Origin: Flavonifractor sp. An306
GTDB taxonomy: Bacteria; Bacillota; Clostridia; Oscillospirales; Oscillospiraceae
Reading direction: 5' to 3'
DNA: 64,000 bases
Assembly (NCBI RefSeq): GCF_002159455.1
Contig: NZ_NFIQ01000010.1
Location: forward strand, 1-64,000
Shown here: positions 63,250 to 64,000 of the stretch, in pieces
Numbering within the stretch: the stretch's first letter is position 1
Layout: each line of letters begins with the position of its first letter
Notes under the pieces: generated by a model
The model's database searches: none
The model's input: only the letters and a program-made list of their open reading frames with translations
What the model was told of the DNA's origin: nothing
Translations under genes and position numbers: made by a program

Positions 63250-64000
63250 TTATAACACGGTAAAGCCCACGCCCTCCAGCACGGCAATGGCGTTTTCATC
63301 GGTGTGGAGGTAGTCCAGGAAGGCCTGGGCGGCGGCCTGGCTGGTCTCGCTGCCGCCACACTTCATGACAGCGGCGGGGTAGATCACCTGGTCACACATG
63401 TCGGCAGTGGCCTGATCCACCACGTTAAGTTCATAAGTAAAGGCGTCGGTGGCGTAGATGATGCCGCAGTCCACGGCGCCCTCCTTCACCTGGGTGGCCA
63501 CCTCGGACACGTTGGAGGCGTAGGTCACTTTGCCAGCCTCCTCCAGACCGGCAATGTCAATGCCCAGGGTGTCCAGGATCTGCAGGGAGTAGGCGCCCAC
63601 CGGCACGTCGTCGTTGCCCAGGCAGAGCAGCTCCAGCTTATCGGTGGCCAGGTCCTGGAAGGATTCGATCCCCTTGGGGTTTTCATCGGGCACCGCCAGC
63701 ACCACCTTGTTCTCCACAAAGTTGATGCGGGTGTCGGACAGGACGAAGTCCAGCCCCTCGTTGGTGCCGGTGGTGTCGGCGGCGTCCAGCTGGTTCATCT
63801 GCTTCTGGGCGGCGGAGATGAACAGGTCGCACACCGCGCCCTCCTCGATCTGGGTCTTGAGGGTGCCGGAGGAGTCAAAGGTGAAGGTGAGGGTGACGTT
63901 GGGGGCCACCTCCTTGTAGAGCTCGGCGATCTCAGTGAGGGTGGCCTCCATGGAGGCGGCGGCGAACACCACCACGTCCACGCTTTCCGTCTGAGGAGCC
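63250..64000 (-). CDS. modA: Molybdate-binding protein, 5' end beyond the window
   Basis: The last 250 codons of a periplasmic-type binding protein; the frame is open to the right edge and its signal sequence is not in view. VVVFAAASMEATLTEIAELY and FTFDSSGTLKTQIEEGAVCDLFISAAQKQMNQL hold the ModA oxyanion ligand positions (Ser of AAASM and of SSG), with GAVDCGIIYATDAF further on. It delivers molybdate or tungstate to ModB/ModC. The reading frame at 64000 is set by the upstream codons for APQTES. Confidence 0.93.
   Translation of the reverse strand, partial: APQTESVDVVVFAAASMEATLTEIAELYKEVAPNVTLTFTFDSSGTLKTQIEEGAVCDLFISAAQKQMNQLDAADTTGTNEGLDFVLSDTRINFVENKVVLAVPDENPKGIESFQDLATDKLELLCLGNDDVPVGAYSLQILDTLGIDIAGLEEAGKVTYASNVSEVATQVKEGAVDCGIIYATDAFTYELNVVDQATADMCDQVIYPAAVMKCGGSETSQAAAQAFLDYLHTDENAIAVLEGVGFTVL

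Overview
The window is chromosome from a high-GC, low-spore-marker Firmicute. Gene content and order (smc-ftsY-rph-rdgB-yhbY-nadD/yqeK-LCP-rsfS-leuS-rpsU), strong GGAGG ribosome binding sites, clean TTGACA/TATAAT promoters, a K+-dependent membrane pyrophosphatase, DUF3793 and DUF6320 proteins all fit a gut Clostridium relative of the Oscillospiraceae (Flavonifractor/Lawsonibacter/Pseudoflavonifractor type). That placement is inference from style and families, not from a marker-gene comparison.

Layout. 1-2640: the right end of a Tn916-family integrative element, with an IS5-like transposase fragment, a gene remnant, excisionase and an integrase broken by a +1 frameshift; its end abuts smc. 2664-14855: a housekeeping block on the plus strand. 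14974-20947 (minus): membrane pyrophosphatase, TrkH/TrkA potassium uptake and a secreted unknown. 21112-25048: uridine phosphorylase, an ArsR/HMA/P-type ATPase metal-efflux operon, and a flavin-binding PPOX protein. 25101-28598: an esterase divergent from an acyltransferase plus DUF6320 membrane protein, then a DUF4190 protein. 28684-37526: lgt followed by a complete arginine cluster argG-H-C-J-B-D-F. 37663-43887: a BlaI/M56 sensor pair, DinB, and an autoregulated PadR/DUF2812 operon. 44005-50739: phosphatase, PiT phosphate transporter, two glycosyltransferase genes (one fused to CsaB), DUF4330, PAP2 phosphatase and a DtxR-family regulator. 50942-54240: a frameshifted tannase-like lipoprotein, a nitroreductase and a MATE remnant. 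54242-59443: a siderophore ABC importer and a flavodoxin/DUF3793 operon. 59626-64000: dihydrouridine synthase, proC and a modABC molybdate transporter running off the right edge.

How the parts work together. Several units show their control logic in the DNA. The siderophore importer and the flavodoxin/DUF3793 operon share four 18-bp dyads of the form GGTTAG-N6-CTAACC placed at their promoters, which argues for one (probably iron-dependent) regulon. The PadR operon has one perfect dyad filling the -35/-10 spacer and a sister dyad just downstream. The BlaI gene has two spaced GGTTT-N8-AAACY dyads at its promoter. The argG promoter carries a perfect 14-bp inverted repeat just upstream of its -35 box. 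Two genes (the integrase and the tannase-like lipoprotein) are each interrupted by a one-base shift at a homopolymer; both could be real inactivation or sequencing error.

No rRNA, tRNA, CRISPR array or prophage was seen. Coordinates come from reading the sequence by eye; promoter and operator calls are motif matches, not measurements.
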